Positions 12,563 through 23,961 of a stretch of 64,000 nt of DNA are shown here, piece after piece (within the stretch, counting starts at the first letter, position 1; each line of letters begins with the position of its first letter). Where the stretch lies: assembly GCA_009760855.2 (NCBI GenBank), contig WPIO01000009.1, positions 3,281,001 to 3,345,000 on the forward strand, in the 5' to 3' direction. This DNA is from Cristatella mucedo. Taxonomy: Eukaryota; Bryozoa; Phylactolaemata; Cristatellidae. The notes under the pieces were generated by a model, which was given only the letters and a program-made list of their open reading frames with translations, ran no database searches and was not told where the DNA came from. Position numbers and translations under genes: made by a program.

Positions 12563-14129
12563 GTGTGTAAGCCGAGCTTGCTGCTTCATGTACAGCTCAT
12601 GCCTGAGTGCACTCTGAATCTCGTTCGTGGGCTAGGTGAAGAGTAGTGATTCAAATTATATAGTACTGCTAGATTGGTTAGCAGGAAAAATGCTGTCTGA
12701 TTTGGGATTTGGAATTGAGACCACTCCTGTCAGCCTTGCAGTGTGACTGGATGGCTCGGGACACTATTGGTGTCTGCTCGGCATTGTGGTAGAGAACTAG
12801 TAGCAAAATGATAATGAGCAGCTGTAATAGCTTTTGGTCATGGCCACCATTGAGAAAGCCAAACTGGCCATAGTTTGTTTGCAGTAATGGCAAATAATGC
12901 CCCTCTTTTACCCAGTGTTAGTATGCAACTGCAAACATTCGACAGATGTATGCATACAGAAGCCGTACGATCAGTTTATGCTATAACCAAGATACTCGCA
13001 CTACTATACTGTCCCTAGTGCATTGGCTTACTGCCAAGTTTGGTGATTCCTGCATTGATTAAACGTCAGTGACTGGCCATGGCTGCTGTCTCCTAGACCT
13101 CTTAGGCAATAAGATAGCTACGGTTCATAATATGGTTTTTACTTTCCTTGTCTGATTTTAAGTGTATGTTTTCCCAAAAACCTCGAGCTCTATATTTTTT
13201 AACTTCATTTATTTGCAAAGCAAGTGTTTTTGTGTATACTTATGCGCCCCATGGCGGAACTTGCCGAAATCTTGAATTGAAGTATGCTATTATCATCTTC
13301 CTTGTGTAATACTGGGATCTTTCGAATTCTGTCAACCGTGCCTGCGTAAAATCTCAACATGGGCAAGACTTCCAGCTTGTAATCAGGACCCACCAACCAT
13401 TCATGTCAAGTATGTAGTGCATTTGTAAGCATAAGATTCCACTCGGAGCTTTGGGCTGACTTTAATGTAATTTGGCTTTGTGTATTGACCAACTAGATAC
13501 AAGTAGACGCCAGCTTTGGTAACCTTAATTAGTTTAGATTGGGTTGGAGCCATTAAATGGGGCCATTGAAGACGAGCTAGGCAGGTAATCAGCTACAAGC
13601 ACTGCATCTAACTAAGCATTTCTGCAGGAAGCTAGTTGGGATTGCTTTTGTCACCAGTGGTCTTTGCTTTAAAAAAAATTGGCGAGGGCAACCAAGTAGT
13701 ATATACGACTTCCATTTATGATCGAGTTTTTCCCATCGGTCAGCAAGCAGTACCTTATCTATTTTCCTTGCTCACGCGAGCAGCTCACTGTCGCTGGACT
13801 CTCTTTGCTGAGTCATCGTAGTTCCGTCACGGAAGATAAAGCTGCACCAACTTGCTGCTTGAGGAAAGTGCGTCAGCCTCGTGATGCAAGTGCGCCATCT
13901 TGCGATTTGATGGACTTTCTTTCTTTAATTAGTAGCGGTATCGTACTTTAGCTCATCGGATTTCTTCGTTATTTAGCTCACCTTGCCATAGCTAGGAAAG
14001 TTAATTTAGTGTTATCTATTTCAAAGCATTTGATGAAAGGCAGTTTAGTCGACTGACCTACAATGTGGCACCTTTCATTACATTTGTACCTACCAAGGAT
14101 CAATAATTTGATGACTGTCTGTTCTGCAG
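12563..14129 (+). other. WDR81: WDR81 intron 5
   Basis: No repeat or exon recognised over 1.57 kb. Confidence 0.7.
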
Positions 14130-14338
14130 CGTAATGAAAAAAATCAAGACTCTGTCGAGGATCTTGTCGATCAGGACATTATGGGCATTGGCTGCATTGT
14201 GGTTAAAGCGATCTTTCCACTCGACACTGCTGCGATTGCCTACTCTGACTCAACGACTACTAACGACTGCTCAGGCCTAAGGTCATATTATAGAATTCTT
14301 CGTGAAGTTGCCCGGCGCAAATTGACTGACATACCCAA
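14130..14338 (+). CDS. WDR81: WDR81 exon 6: helical middle region
   Basis: 209 nt, phase 0 in, phase 2 out; acceptor GTTCTGCAG|CGTAAT, donor CCCAA|GTAAGT. The peptide contains MGIGCIVVKAIF, matching 'MQALGVLLAEMVF' of WDR81, then a variable stretch and YYRILREVARRKLTDIP, matching 'RFQAVRGLCTRHPKEVP'. The exon is too short to give an ORF of its own and was found by searching for the missing family block. The codon split across the junction becomes AAA (Lys) with exon 7. Confidence 0.85.
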
Positions 14339-14667
14339 GTAAGTAACTGCAATCTGGTCAGCTCTAGAAAAAACTCTGGTGACACGGTCATTTTGTCATT
14401 TTATTTATAAACAAAGTCTTAAAAGAGCTCATAAATGGGGGTGTAGGCTGGAGGACAAGAGCTTGCTGTAGTCTGAAACCTGGTGTTCTGGTTTCTGTTT
14501 ATCATACAGCAGCCCGAAAGGCCTAGCTGAGGTTTTTCTTGTAGATATTGTTCTTTTTATGATGCAATCTGGCATTCAGGTGGAGTCAAAGCAAAAGAAT
14601 GATAATTTCTTTTTATTAGCTGAGGCTGTGGATACAATTGATCAGCTTGCTTGTTCTTTTCTTGTAG
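14339..14667 (+). other. WDR81: WDR81 intron 6
   Basis: 329 bp, perfect GTAAGT donor; nothing else seen. Confidence 0.85.
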
Positions 14668-15016
14668 ACCTTTGCTGAGCATCGTCCAAGTGCTCATGAA
14701 CCTGCAGGGGCACCAGGGTAGCAGTGCTGGTGTCAACCAATGCTCACCAACGATAAGCGTTGATGGATTGCCACCAATCTGCCCGGGCTTGCTGATGCAC
14801 CCACTATTACAGCTGGTACCTTTCCCCGAGTACTACGATGCTCTGTACAACTTGGCTTGTGTTCAGAGAAGAATGGAGACCGTGATTGCCAGTGCAGCGC
14901 AGCTAGTCGAACGTAGCAGCTTGTCTTCTACCTCGAATGGAATGGAAACCATCACGCATTTCTGTGGTGGCGTCCTAGGCGAGTGTTTGAAGACCCACGC
15001 AGCCTTCTTTACGGAG
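14668..15016 (+). CDS. WDR81: WDR81 exon 7: helical middle region
   Basis: 349 nt, phase 2 in, phase 0 out; acceptor TTTCTTGTAG|ACC, donor ACGGAG|GTGAGC. It starts PLLSIVQVLMNL, then a Gly/Ser/Gln-rich stretch, then PPICPGLLMHPLLQLVPFP and YYDALYNLACVQRR, which follow the WDR81 order (a '[22 protein letters not shown]' type block). The phase match with exon 6 supports both calls. Confidence 0.88.
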
Positions 15017-15702
15017 GTGAGCTGAGCAGCCTGAGTAAGATTTGTGTACGCTTGCTTAAGTGCAGAAGGAATGCGACCTCTGCTGCGAGCCCGCACCATG
15101 CAAAGTCACTGATAGCGAATGCTCGTAGATCTTACTCACCGAATGACACGGTGTGGTGCCCACTTTCGGTAGGCAGCTGACTTGGCTGCTTGGTAGCAAG
15201 CTCCAACAACCGTACCCGGCTGGCTGTTCTGCCGTGTCGGTTTGGTTAGCAAAGGTCAAAGGCTGCCAGTTTAGGCTGGTCCGCAGCAGCAGCGGCGGCA
15301 GCAAAATGATGGTAGTTTTCCTGCTGTTGCCTGCTTGCAGGTTTTCTGGTGTAGGTGGATGGTTGTATTAGCTTGCCAAACCAGTTGGATTGCCGAATTT
15401 TTACTGAGCATTTTGTCAATTTGTCATGCCGATCTGCCCTCTCATAAGCTTTCTCCAGTCCCGTGGCCTTGTATGTTACCCTATTGGGGACGTTGAGTGT
15501 CACTTGGCGCACAGCTGTGGGTGTAGAGCGTCTCGATGGCCCTTTCGGTATCCGTCTTTTGCTTGATAAAGTTGTCTTTGCATTCATGTAGAGACACACT
15601 TGGTCTAGATGTGCTAATTGGAAACTTTTCTTTTTGATTTGCTGTTGTACGGTGTTGTAATGGCAGTGCAACTCTTTGTTTTCTGCATGTGTTTCCTTGC
15701 AG
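15017..15702 (+). other. WDR81: WDR81 intron 7
   Basis: 686 bp with a GCAGCAGCAGCGGCGGCAGC-like run near 15284-15302; nothing else seen. Confidence 0.85.
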
Positions 15703-15888
15703 CACGGCCCTCATTTACCACTCACAGGCCTGGAACTGGCCATGCCGTATGTACTGAAGCTCATGCGCTGTGATACCGAGCCTGTCGGTGGGCTTAATGA
15801 CGATTCTGCTGCTACGGCATGGCTGCAGAGACAGCATTATGACTGCGCCGTACAGGCTGCCTGGACTCTGTTCCCTTACGTGTCGCAG
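15703..15888 (+). CDS. WDR81: WDR81 exon 8: helical middle region
   Basis: 62 codons, phase 0 to phase 0; acceptor TTTCCTTGCAG|CAC, donor TCGCAG|GTATTT. It contains LELAMPYVLKLM and AAWTLFPYVSQ, matching the family segment of type 'LEILLPFVLSLM ... TAWYLFEPVAKAL', with an inserted acidic/Asn loop between. Joining to exon 9 reconstitutes the conserved turn before the 'LGPK' block. Confidence 0.9.
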
Positions 15889-16104
15889 GTATTTGGCTAA
15901 ATTCATTGGACCTGCTGTGTGTGCATGCATGTTTGTGTGCGTGCGTGCGCATGTGTGTGTGTTTGTGCGTGAGCATGTGTGCATGTTTGAGTATGTATAG
16001 CCTATTATATCGAAATTATGCCTGCTGCATTTCTCACTGACAGAGAAATACCATATCGACAGTTTATAGTTGTATGGAGATCTTATTCTGGTGTGCAGGA
16101 TATT

Positions 16105-16192
16105 TTCTGCTTCATAATAATAATAATATAATAGTACATTTGTATAGCATCCTCAGAGAACCGAATCTTGTTCTAGGCACCTAACTGATCAT
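16105..16192 (-). repeat. Solitary LINE-B/SINE-1 tail
   Basis: AAT-repeat start, then TTGTATAGCATCCTCAGAGA and TTCTAGGCAC: the tail on the minus strand. Confidence 0.7.
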
Positions 16193-16537
16193 GTCACTGA
16201 AGCTTGTAAAAATGCTAATTTACATGCTGGAAAATGTACCTCCATGGTTGGGCTATCTTAAAAGCTTGGTGGCTTTGTGAATTAATGGTGAACTATTTGA
16301 CCTGTAGTCAATAGTTATTTGTTTCATGCTCTAGTCATAGTCAGCTGAGTGGTTGTGTTGGCAAGTGCTCAACAGATCTTCAGGCATCGGGCTTCTAACA
16401 AGTTATGGACAAGTAGCCGGCTCTAGTTGGCAAGAGAAGCAGAAGGCTAAAGTTGGTGGCCTGGCTTGAGAGGTTGGCTGGATGCGCATGTTAGAACCAT
16501 TTAGTTTTTGGACAAGGTCCTGAAGAATAATCAAATA

Positions 16538-16662
16538 CTAAGTAAATAAATCCTAGCTGATTAAACAGCCTCTTTTGTATAGCGACAGAAGAGCCTTCAT
16601 GGCTATCACCACCGCTTGCAGAGGCGATAAAGGACTGCCCATCGCAGGAATTTCAGTAACAC
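16538..16662 (-). mobile_element. SINE-2 fragment (head missing)
   Basis: Tail and body present (ACAGCCTCTTTTGTATAGCG, GCCTTCATGGCTATCACC); it breaks off before box B. Confidence 0.75.
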
Positions 16663-16697
16663 ACTATGGTGAGTTCAAGAATGTATGATTTGGATAT

Positions 16698-16860
16698 TTT
16701 GGTAAATTCATTTGTTTAGTGGCCTAAGAGAGCTTAATGTCTGTCTATTCAGATGCTTCACATATGCTTTGGTGGCTCGAGCCCACGACCTCGGCCAGAC
16801 CTTGGTCGGGGCGAGCACCTCACCTTAACCACTGAGCCAAACCAGCTTGTTGAAAGCCGT
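16698..16860 (-). mobile_element. SINE-1 copy
   Basis: Minus strand: GGTTTGGCTCAGTGGTTAAG head, duplicated CCGA(C/G)G... inner segment, GGGCTCGAGCC box B, tail to the TTGTTTAGTGGCC end. Confidence 0.82.
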
Positions 16861-17061
16861 CTTGCTGTTTGTTCTTGTTTTTCTGACGGCTCATAGCTTG
16901 ATGCTGTGAGTATCTAATGAAATAACAGGTCGATTATTTATTATTTATTGTATTATAACGATTACATTTGGTGTGGGCCTTAAGTGATCGTTACATCAGA
17001 GAATCTTATGCAGCATAATTAAAGCTAGATTAGCTGTTGGCATACAATCGGTAACCAGCAG

Positions 17062-17157
17062 CCTTGATCTCATTCGACGAAGAATAGCAGAAATTGGAGG
17101 ACTATCGAGCCTTAGTCTCATTCGACGAAGAATAGAGGAAATTTGATGACTATCGAG
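17062..17157. repeat. 48 bp tandem duplication
   Basis: Units 17062-17109 and 17110-17157 share TCTCATTCGACGAAGAATAG and end GACTATCGAG. It lies in intron 8. Confidence 0.93.
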
Positions 17158-17958
17158 CTACCATTTAGCCAACAAGCAGCAGCAAGAGACAGTTTCTGAA
17201 CAAATGCCAGAATGGGCTGAAGCAGAGCAGACAGTATTCTTGTGCAAGAGTCTGGTCCTGTGACTAATGCGACTAAGTGGTGGTTTATTGGCCCCCCTCC
17301 CCTGAACAGTTGGCGGTGGCATGTTTTGCACACCCCCCTTTGCAATTTCCGGAAATCCTTGCCTCCCAATCTATCTGATCTTCAAACGCAGTGTTTGCAG
17401 TATGACTCCTTTTTCCTTTGCTTCCAGTTAGGTTTTTGCTTCTCGAGGTTCAGTGGTTTTAATTTCCTGAATGAAATGGCTCTGGGTGTCTGGCACTAAG
17501 CTAACTGACATCGAGTGACGAATAGACAGAGGTGGAAGTCACGTGCGATGTTTCTTCTTAGTCTGCACAAGGCTGATGCAACCAAGCCCCTTTCTCTCGT
17601 GCTGAACCACCTAATAGATGAAACGTCAGACTGCACCCGCATTCTTTCCATAGACCTTGGTGCCTTGGTTGCACGAGAAGCCCGAGATGCTGCCTGGCGC
17701 GCCGGGGATAGGCAAGGAATCGATAGGGCAGAGTGCACAACGTGGAACCATCTGTGACAGCTTATGTCACACATTCACGTACAGTGTTCTGCATTTCTTC
17801 ACTCTCTTCCCAATTTACGATGATGACAGCATAAATGTGCGCTCATTCTCAATCTCAGCTTGTGAAGCTTGTGCAGCGTTCTGCATCGGCACGACTGATG
17901 CCACCCGTGCTAGCTCGTGAGAGACTCGTGCTGAGCGTGAGCTCATTGTTTTGGACAG

Positions 17959-18489
17959 ATGCTGGGGCCTCGAAAGACTAACGCTCATCTGGTGCCTGTG
18001 CTCCTCGGTCTCTACGACTCACTGCTCGTGCCGCTGAGGACAATTAAGTGCATCAAGCTATATCACAAGTCGTTCGTGCAGCAGCTTTGTGCTCAGCTCA
18101 GCCTCGAGAGCTTCCTAGCTGCGGGCTTCCTTTTGCGCGTCGCCCAAGGAGTTGCTGGCTTGAGGGATTTCGACGATACGCAGAGCACATATGCATACTC
18201 TGCACCCGAAGAGCTCCACGTCGAGCCAGCGATCACAGCCGACGAGCCTAGTAGTGGCACCGATTACGGGACAAACGAAGATGACCTGGCCGAGGAAGCC
18301 GAAGAGGCAGCAGAAGAAGATGAGATGGCAGACCAGATGCCGGAGCAGGACCCTGGCGTTGGCTCCGGGGCTGATAGTGATGTCGACGAGCCACAGACGA
18401 CTGAAGAAGCTGAAAATTCTTCTGGCTTGAAGCCCACAAGCTTTGGGCTTGATAATGGTGACGAGGAGGAGGGTGTGGTCAAAGATCAG
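17959..18489 (+). CDS. WDR81: WDR81 exon 9: conserved helices plus acidic linker
   Basis: 177 codons, phase 0 to phase 0; acceptor TTTTGGACAG|ATG, donor GATCAG|GTTTGT. Residues 1-70 hold MLGPRKTNAHLVPVLLGLYD and LYHKSFVQQLCAQLSLESFL, matching WDR81. From about residue 85 onward the sequence is a disordered, strongly acidic linker (runs of Glu/Asp/Ala, e.g. EEAEEAAEEDE), equivalent to the Glu-rich linker of vertebrate WDR81. The first codon is ATG, but the exon is internal by homology, so this is not a start. Confidence 0.9.
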
Positions 18490-19234
18490 GTTTGTGCATG
18501 GTGTATATCCTAGTATTTGCTGTTAATTTTGAAGTGCTTACTTATAAGGGCATTGACAGTGAGGAACCGATCAAGGTGCTTTGCACTCGGGACCGATCAG
18601 AAGTTTCAATTACAGAACTGCAGTGCATTCGTGTCAATCAGAGAACTGTTTCTGGTCACACCTGGTTTTGCAATCGGGGTTGGCTGCTAGCTCACCCGGC
18701 AAGTCATCGTGAAACCGGCTGAGTTTGGCAATTCAATGTGCTTTCTGTCTAGTGGTCTTGCTAGTGGGCGCCTCCTTCACTCTGACCATGCTGCTGGCCT
18801 CCTCCATCAGTGTTTGCATCGATTGCAGAATCAGTTGTGGGTCATGTGGGTTTGCATGGGTCCATTTTGCTAAAGCCCTCGTTAAAACACTCCTGTTAAA
18901 TGGGCCAATAGTTATTGAGAACTGCTTTTACAGGCATAACCAAAGTAATTCAGACATATGAAGTTAGAGCTGACTGTTCATCGAATGGCATAAGATGATT
19001 ATTGTATGTTGCGCCAATCCATCGCAGCTTAGGCCAAATTTTGCTTCTATAAGAACTCAGTGCAATTTTTATGGCGACCACCAGCCATATTAACTCGACC
19101 CCAAATCTTCACCATACCTATAGCCATCCTTGAGGTGATCTAGCCGATAGTATTCTTGCTTCTTTGTTGTAAAGATTGACAGAATCTGGAAGTCCATTCC
19201 CAAGTGACATCCTCAATGGAGTGACCAAGCACTG

Positions 19235-19390
19235 GCTTGGCCCAGTGGTTAAAGTTGCTTACCCGACCAAGGTCAAGGTGAATATATTTGATGACCGAAG
19301 TTGTGGGCTCGAGTCTTGTGGCATATGTAATGCGCCTGAATAGAGATTCAGTTCTCTTAGGGCGCTATACAAATCAGTTATACTCTTGAA
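19235..19390 (+). mobile_element. SINE-1 copy, followed by a second tail
   Basis: GGCCCAGTGGTTAAAGTTGC head, GGGCTCGAGTC box B, tail TGCGCCTGAATAGAGATTCA. A further isolated tail lies at 19425-19490. Confidence 0.8.
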
Positions 19391-19499
19391 GTTACTACGA
19401 ATCAGTTGGTAATGCTTTCTATATAGCATCTGTAAAGTGCCTCGAAAGAGATTCAGTTCTCTGAGGGCAGTATACGAACGTATTGTTATGCCTTACTCC

Positions 19500-20345
19500 A
19501 CCTCAGTGACCATCATCAAATCTGTCCAAGCTGCCCCTATCTTGAAGTTCATCTTCCAAGTCCATGAAGACTACTTGCCCCCTAGACCTCATACCTACTG
19601 TTATCTTTCTGAGATGCCTGGATTTACTGCTACCCTTAATATCTCCTTAATCTGTCCGTAGCCTCAGGTTCTATTCCAGCATCTTTCAAAGAGGCTGTTT
19701 GTTGTAATGCCACTTATTAAGAATTCGACACTCGACCAGTCGAACTTAAGTCATTTCCATCCAGTCTCCCGACTGCCTCTTCTATCAACAGCACTGGGCT
19801 GAGTTGTACAATACCAGTTTAACTGTTATATTTGATCTTCACACCAAGCAATTAAGTTCCAGTCAGGCTTCAGAGCCTCGGCATAGAATGTGGGTGTGTC
19901 TTATAAAGTGACACCTCTTGATGAGCACCCCAGCTCCACATTCATGCCTGTATACTTTCACTTGCATAATATTACAATAGTTCGGACTTGCATAGATAAT
20001 GAGACCATAGCCAAGCTGACATCTCGACTAAACTTCTGTAACTCAATATTTCTAGGTCTTCCTGCCTCTGCATTAAGATGCATAGTTTTTGCAAAATCGG
20101 CATCCGTGCATATCGTGTATCGTAATTGTGGCAGCTGCCACATTACACTACTGCTCATCAATCTGCACTGTTGTCTGTCAAGGACCGTATCAACTTCGTG
20201 ATTCTGTGACTTAACTTAAGGCCCATTCATTTTGTTACTCTGACCTTCGGATCCGTATTAGTTTAACATCGAGTCCGCCTGTTTCTCCGACTCTGGTGGA
20301 TTAATTCCCCCTTATTAACTGAAAATTCTTTGGAGACAGTGCCTT
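19500..20345 (+). mobile_element. LINE-B, degenerate reverse-transcriptase and C-terminal pieces
   Basis: Contains a block resembling the LINE RT N-terminal 'KxSxLDxxxLSxFRPVSxLPxLS' pattern (19720-19790), QAIKFQSGFRAS (19850-19885), an internal deletion, then AKLTSRLNFCNSIFLGLPAS (20010-20070). Confidence 0.7.
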
Positions 20346-20349
20346 CGGT

Positions 20350-20500
20350 TATAAAAAAATATTTATTTGTATAACACCCCAAGAGAACTTAATCTATATT
20401 CAGGTGCTTCACATATGCACCGGGGCTCGAGCCCACGACCTCGGCCAGACCTTAGTCGTGGCAAGCACCTTAACTACTGAGCCAAACCAATGATCCCAAG
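20350..20500 (-). mobile_element. SINE-1 copy
   Basis: Minus strand: GGTTTGGCTCAGTAGTTAAG head and GGGCTCGAGCCCC box B, ending in the TTATACAAATAAATATTTT tail. Confidence 0.83.
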
Positions 20501-20732
20501 GCTTGAAAGTCACTGTGTACTGACATCTTGTCATTTCCTGATTTGACGACATTAAAAAGAAGTTGGAAGCTAGCTACCCGGTTCACACATCCTTTGTTCT
20601 TTGCGAATGACTTGAGATTTTGGTTTTTGAGATACAAAACTGTAAAAGTCGTGACTAAGGGCTAGAACCTCATTCTTTTATATGGTACTCCAGCAAACCT
20701 TTCTTGTTTCTAATGTCCTTTGTTTACATGTG

Positions 20733-20922
20733 CACGATTGATTAAAAAAATACTAGCTAATTTAACAGCCTCTTTTTGTATAGCGACATAAGAGCCTTGA
20801 CGGCTGTCACCACCGCTTGCAGTGGTGATAAAGGATCGCCCGCCACAAGATTCGAACCCACGACCTCGGGCCGAGGTCGTGAAAAGCAACTGCCTTACCT
20901 AGTGAGCCATTACGGCATGTTA
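20733..20922 (-). mobile_element. SINE-2 copy, full-length reference
   Basis: Minus strand: tRNA-like head ATGGCTCACTAGGTAAGGCA, paired ACGACCTCGG/CCGAGGTCGT arm, box B GGTTCGAATC, the TTTATCACCACTGCAAGCGG body with the TGACAGCCGTCAAGGCTCTT stem, and tail GAGGCTGTTAAATTAGCTAG, then T-rich. About 190 bp. Confidence 0.83.
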
Positions 20923-22118
20923 CTAAGCAGGTTTCCTACTAACCAGTGGCCCTGAGTATCTTGTTGTGTGCTTTTTGATCTGGTGTAAGCATGATTACGT
21001 AAGGAAGAAACCGATCGTGCCTTCAGCAATTGGTTGTTATTCTCACAGCAAGTTGTAAAGCACTTTAATTATAAAAAAAGTTATTGATATAGCTCCCTAT
21101 GAGAACTCACTTTATTAATAATATGGCAATGTCGGAGAAATTGGGGGTAAATTATGATAATTGGTTGGCGTATCTGTGAATACTAATGTGGAGTAGGAAC
21201 AACTGTCATGTGACAATAGGTAATGGGGCCTCCAGTAAATATAGAGGCTTGTGCTGTTCATCTGATACCGGATGGGGCCTTGGATTTCACTTTCGCTATA
21301 CTTTATTAAGACGATAACCTCTCTGTTGCTGTAAAGCCCTGAAGGTGTCTTAAGTTCTCAGATTTTTTGTTCATCTGTCTGAAAAGCATTTTTATAATGG
21401 GTGTACTTTTATAATAATTTTGAATTAAGCCCACACTAGTCTCATTATTCTACCATTGATGCACCTAAACTAAGCAAACAATATGCATTCTTAGTAGTGA
21501 TAGCTAATCTATGGAACTTCAAGGTTAGCAAACATAGGCATAAGAAAATTCATTGTAAAAGATAGCGTTTATGACAATTTTGCTTTTTTCCAGGTAGAGC
21601 CACAACGGCATGTCCTGTTTAAAAGTACAACCAGTTCTTCCCTTTTGAAGCTGTATCAACTGGGTGCATGTTTAGTTTTCACTCGGGCTCATACGAAAAG
21701 ATGCTAAGCGTGTTGATTAAAATAAGATACCGTTTTGGCCATTTCTAGTGCTACTATTACCAAATCAGCACCTTTCAAGCCAATTCTGAAACTTGTTCGG
21801 CGTCTGAAAGATTTCTTGCTTAGACTGTGCCCACCCTGATAGTGATGTCGAGCGTTCTGCTTTCGGTGTCCGGTGAAAAAACCAGCTCATTCTATACCCA
21901 GCACACAGACTACATATCTGTCGTAGCCAACACATGTGTAGGTCTGGATATTTCGATACAGGTATTGTATATCCCCAAACACCTCAGCACTGAGTGACTC
22001 TTGCCTTTTTGCATTATTCTATCACACAGCAGTCTTTCATCCCTCGGTTTTTCTCATCGTGGAAGTTTCATTTTTTATTCACGGGTTTTTTCTAAACGAT
22101 GCCTGCAGAAGTGCTGTA

Positions 22119-22772
22119 CAGTCGTCCCTCATTTATCGTGGTTAATCGGTTCCTGACTCTGCCGCAATAGGTGAATTTCCACGAAGTAAGATTCTTTATT
22201 TATAAATCGAATATTTTCTTAACTAAAGCATACAAAACCTGTTCACGACCCTCACATTTGGTTTTAATATTGATAAAGCCCTCTGGACATGAAATAACAC
22301 CAAATTTTAGTCACCATTACACCTGTATTACCCAATATATTCGACAAAGTAAGGGATAGTGAGACGTATTAGACGTTACATATATCATATTATTATTAGT
22401 GTGCATTTAATTACGTGCGCACACACAGTTTTTACACACAACCACTAACTTATAAAAATAGTGCAATTTTTGCAATGATGATGATGAAGAGTTGTGCTGC
22501 ACGGCAAAGAACAGCAAGGTTACTGCTCTCAATGAGGCTGCACCTGACATTGAAGGATTTGTGGGGGGGGGGGGCTCGAATACATAGACCAACAGCCCGT
22601 TGGTACAGTAGTTTTAATTTTAATTGTGATGTAGGAGTGTGTAATTGGCTTTAACAACCGAGCGTGCTGCATCATTTTCATCATCTCGATCAACTTTTTC
22701 ATGAAGAAATCTGAAAAACCGCGATAGAGTGAAGCCGCGAAAGTCGATGCGCGATGTGGCCATTGACGACTG
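22119..22772 (+). mobile_element. pogo/Tigger-like MITE, copy 1 (654 bp)
   Basis: Flanked by TA on both sides (22117-22118 and 22773-22774). It starts CAGTCGTCCCTCATTTATCG and ends in ...CATTGACGACTG, so the termini are inverted repeats (CAGTCGTC and GACGACTG). An inner repeat pair links the left 'TATCG(T)GGTTAATCGG' to the right 'CCGCGATAGAGTGAAGCCGCG'. It has no coding capacity. The Tigger-type terminus and TA target site place it in the Tc1/mariner superfamily. It contains a G12 run near 22562-22574 and is inserted just before WDR81 exon 10. Confidence 0.85.
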
Positions 22773-22808
22773 TATAGGTGGTTGTCTAGCAAAGGGAAGT
22801 AGCTGCAG

Positions 22809-23121
22809 CTTCCGACTCATGTATCTTTTGGCCTCGTGACCGCGGATGGAACTTCTTCCTCGAATGGTTTGCAGCCGGCGAGGACCGCTCACGCTCCTGG
22901 CGTGGGCTGGCTCCCTCGAGAGCAGGCTGCAGCCGTCAGTGACCAGGCTTCCGAGTACAACGTGCGGCACGTGGCTGTCGATTGCATGTCGTGGCTGTGC
23001 GAGCGACTCGGCCCAGTGCTCGCCGTGCGGCATGCGTCCGAGGCCCTGCTGCAGACACTGAAGGACTGCTACAACGTGCCTCATGCCGTCGACTCTGTTG
23101 ATCCCGAAGAAGTGCCTTCTG
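22809..23121 (+). CDS. WDR81: WDR81 exon 10: conserved block after acidic linker
   Basis: 313 nt, phase 0 in, phase 1 out; acceptor AGCTGCAG|CTTCCG, donor TTCTG|GTGAGA. The first 40 residues are a low-complexity continuation of the linker; CMSWLCERLGPVLAVRHASE then matches the family 'VRWLSAKLGPTVASRHVAR' block, followed by LLQTLKDCY. An in-frame TAG at 22800-22802 limits how far upstream the exon can extend. The acceptor has a poor pyrimidine tract and lies 36 bp after the end of a MITE (22119-22772). Confidence 0.85.
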
Positions 23122-23233
23122 GTGAGAGCCTTGCCTGCATGCCTTACTTTCTCGTGACCGGCGCGAATATGTTGCTGCTTGGGGGCGGTTGAGCTTCACG
23201 ATGAGACGCGTCAGCCGTCCTTGCCTATTGTAG
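23122..23233 (+). other. WDR81: WDR81 intron 10, very short (112 bp)
   Basis: GTGAGA donor, CCTTGCCTATTGTAG acceptor. It splits codon G|CG. Without removing it the reading frame breaks at 23190. Confidence 0.85.
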
Positions 23234-23373
23234 CGGCACGACTGTTTATGAGCAATAAGTATGTCGTCGGAGATTCGATGGCTGCGGGCGTTTTACAATG
23301 CCTGATCAACTTGGCCGTGCTCTACGGAGAACAGTTTCTGCTGATACATTTTTTCAACTATATCGTTTATGTG
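23234..23373 (+). CDS. WDR81: WDR81 exon 11
   Basis: 140 nt, phase 1 in, phase 0 out; acceptor TTGCCTATTGTAG|CGG, donor TATGTG|GTAAGC. GDSMAAGVLQCLINLAVLYG matches the '[20 protein letters not shown]' block. Once the 112 bp intron before it is removed, the spacing from the CY of exon 10 to this block equals that of the human protein as I recall it, which supports an intron rather than a frameshift. Confidence 0.87.
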
Positions 23374-23925
23374 GTAAGCTGCCCATTTCAACGAATGCAC
23401 CTGCTGCTCAATTCAGTAAACGTGGTCCTTGTTTAGGAAATTGTATCGCGCAAGGCCCATGGTGCTCGAGTCTGCACAAAAGAGTGTGCTCGGAAGTGTG
23501 GAGTCAGTGGGAGCCATCGAACGATCATTCTTTTGAAGATCTTCAGCAAGCCATCGTGCCATTCTCATTTATGTGGTCTGCATTGCGCCTGCCTCTCTTA
23601 TCTCATTTCCTCCTCTTACCGAGGATTCTCACGTATTTAAACAAGAATTCTTCCAAGTTTATGTCACTGCACTAGATAAATGCAATGCCAGATTCGTGAG
23701 TCACACCCTTGCTCAGGCTCCACATCACGAAGGCTACACAATCTCATGTCTCATTTAAATCCTCATTCGATACGCACTAGTAGACAGCAATTGCTACCTT
23801 TTTAGCTAGTGCTATAGCCCTAAGCTGGCTGTTTAGGCTCTGGGGCATAGCTGGCGATACTGCAAACTATATTGCGCTGGGTGCTTTCTCCAAGTGTGAG
23901 ACTTACAGCTTTTCAAACTTAGCAC

Positions 23926-23926
23926 T

Positions 23927-23961
<35 letters not shown>

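Larger units (their letters stand above)
15889..17958 (+). other. WDR81: WDR81 intron 8
   Basis: GT-rich run at 15917-15985, a LINE-B tail, a SINE-2 fragment, a SINE-1 and the 48 bp tandem duplication. 17160-17958 is unexplained; it has open frames but no family match. Confidence 0.8.
18490..22808 (+). other. WDR81: WDR81 intron 9
   Basis: SINE-1 twice, SINE-2, a degenerate LINE-B, a degraded tail (21055-21125) and MITE copy 1. 18490-19230 and 21130-22115 show nothing recognisable. Confidence 0.75.

Noticed and set aside
17515..17757. 80-codon frame in intron 8 near exon 9
   Set aside because: No WDR81 block fits; exons 8 and 9 join directly with matching phase and no missing family segment.
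23181..23193. One-base frameshift at a G5 run in exon 10
   Set aside because: A 112 bp GT-AG intron (23122-23233) explains the frame change and restores the family spacing.
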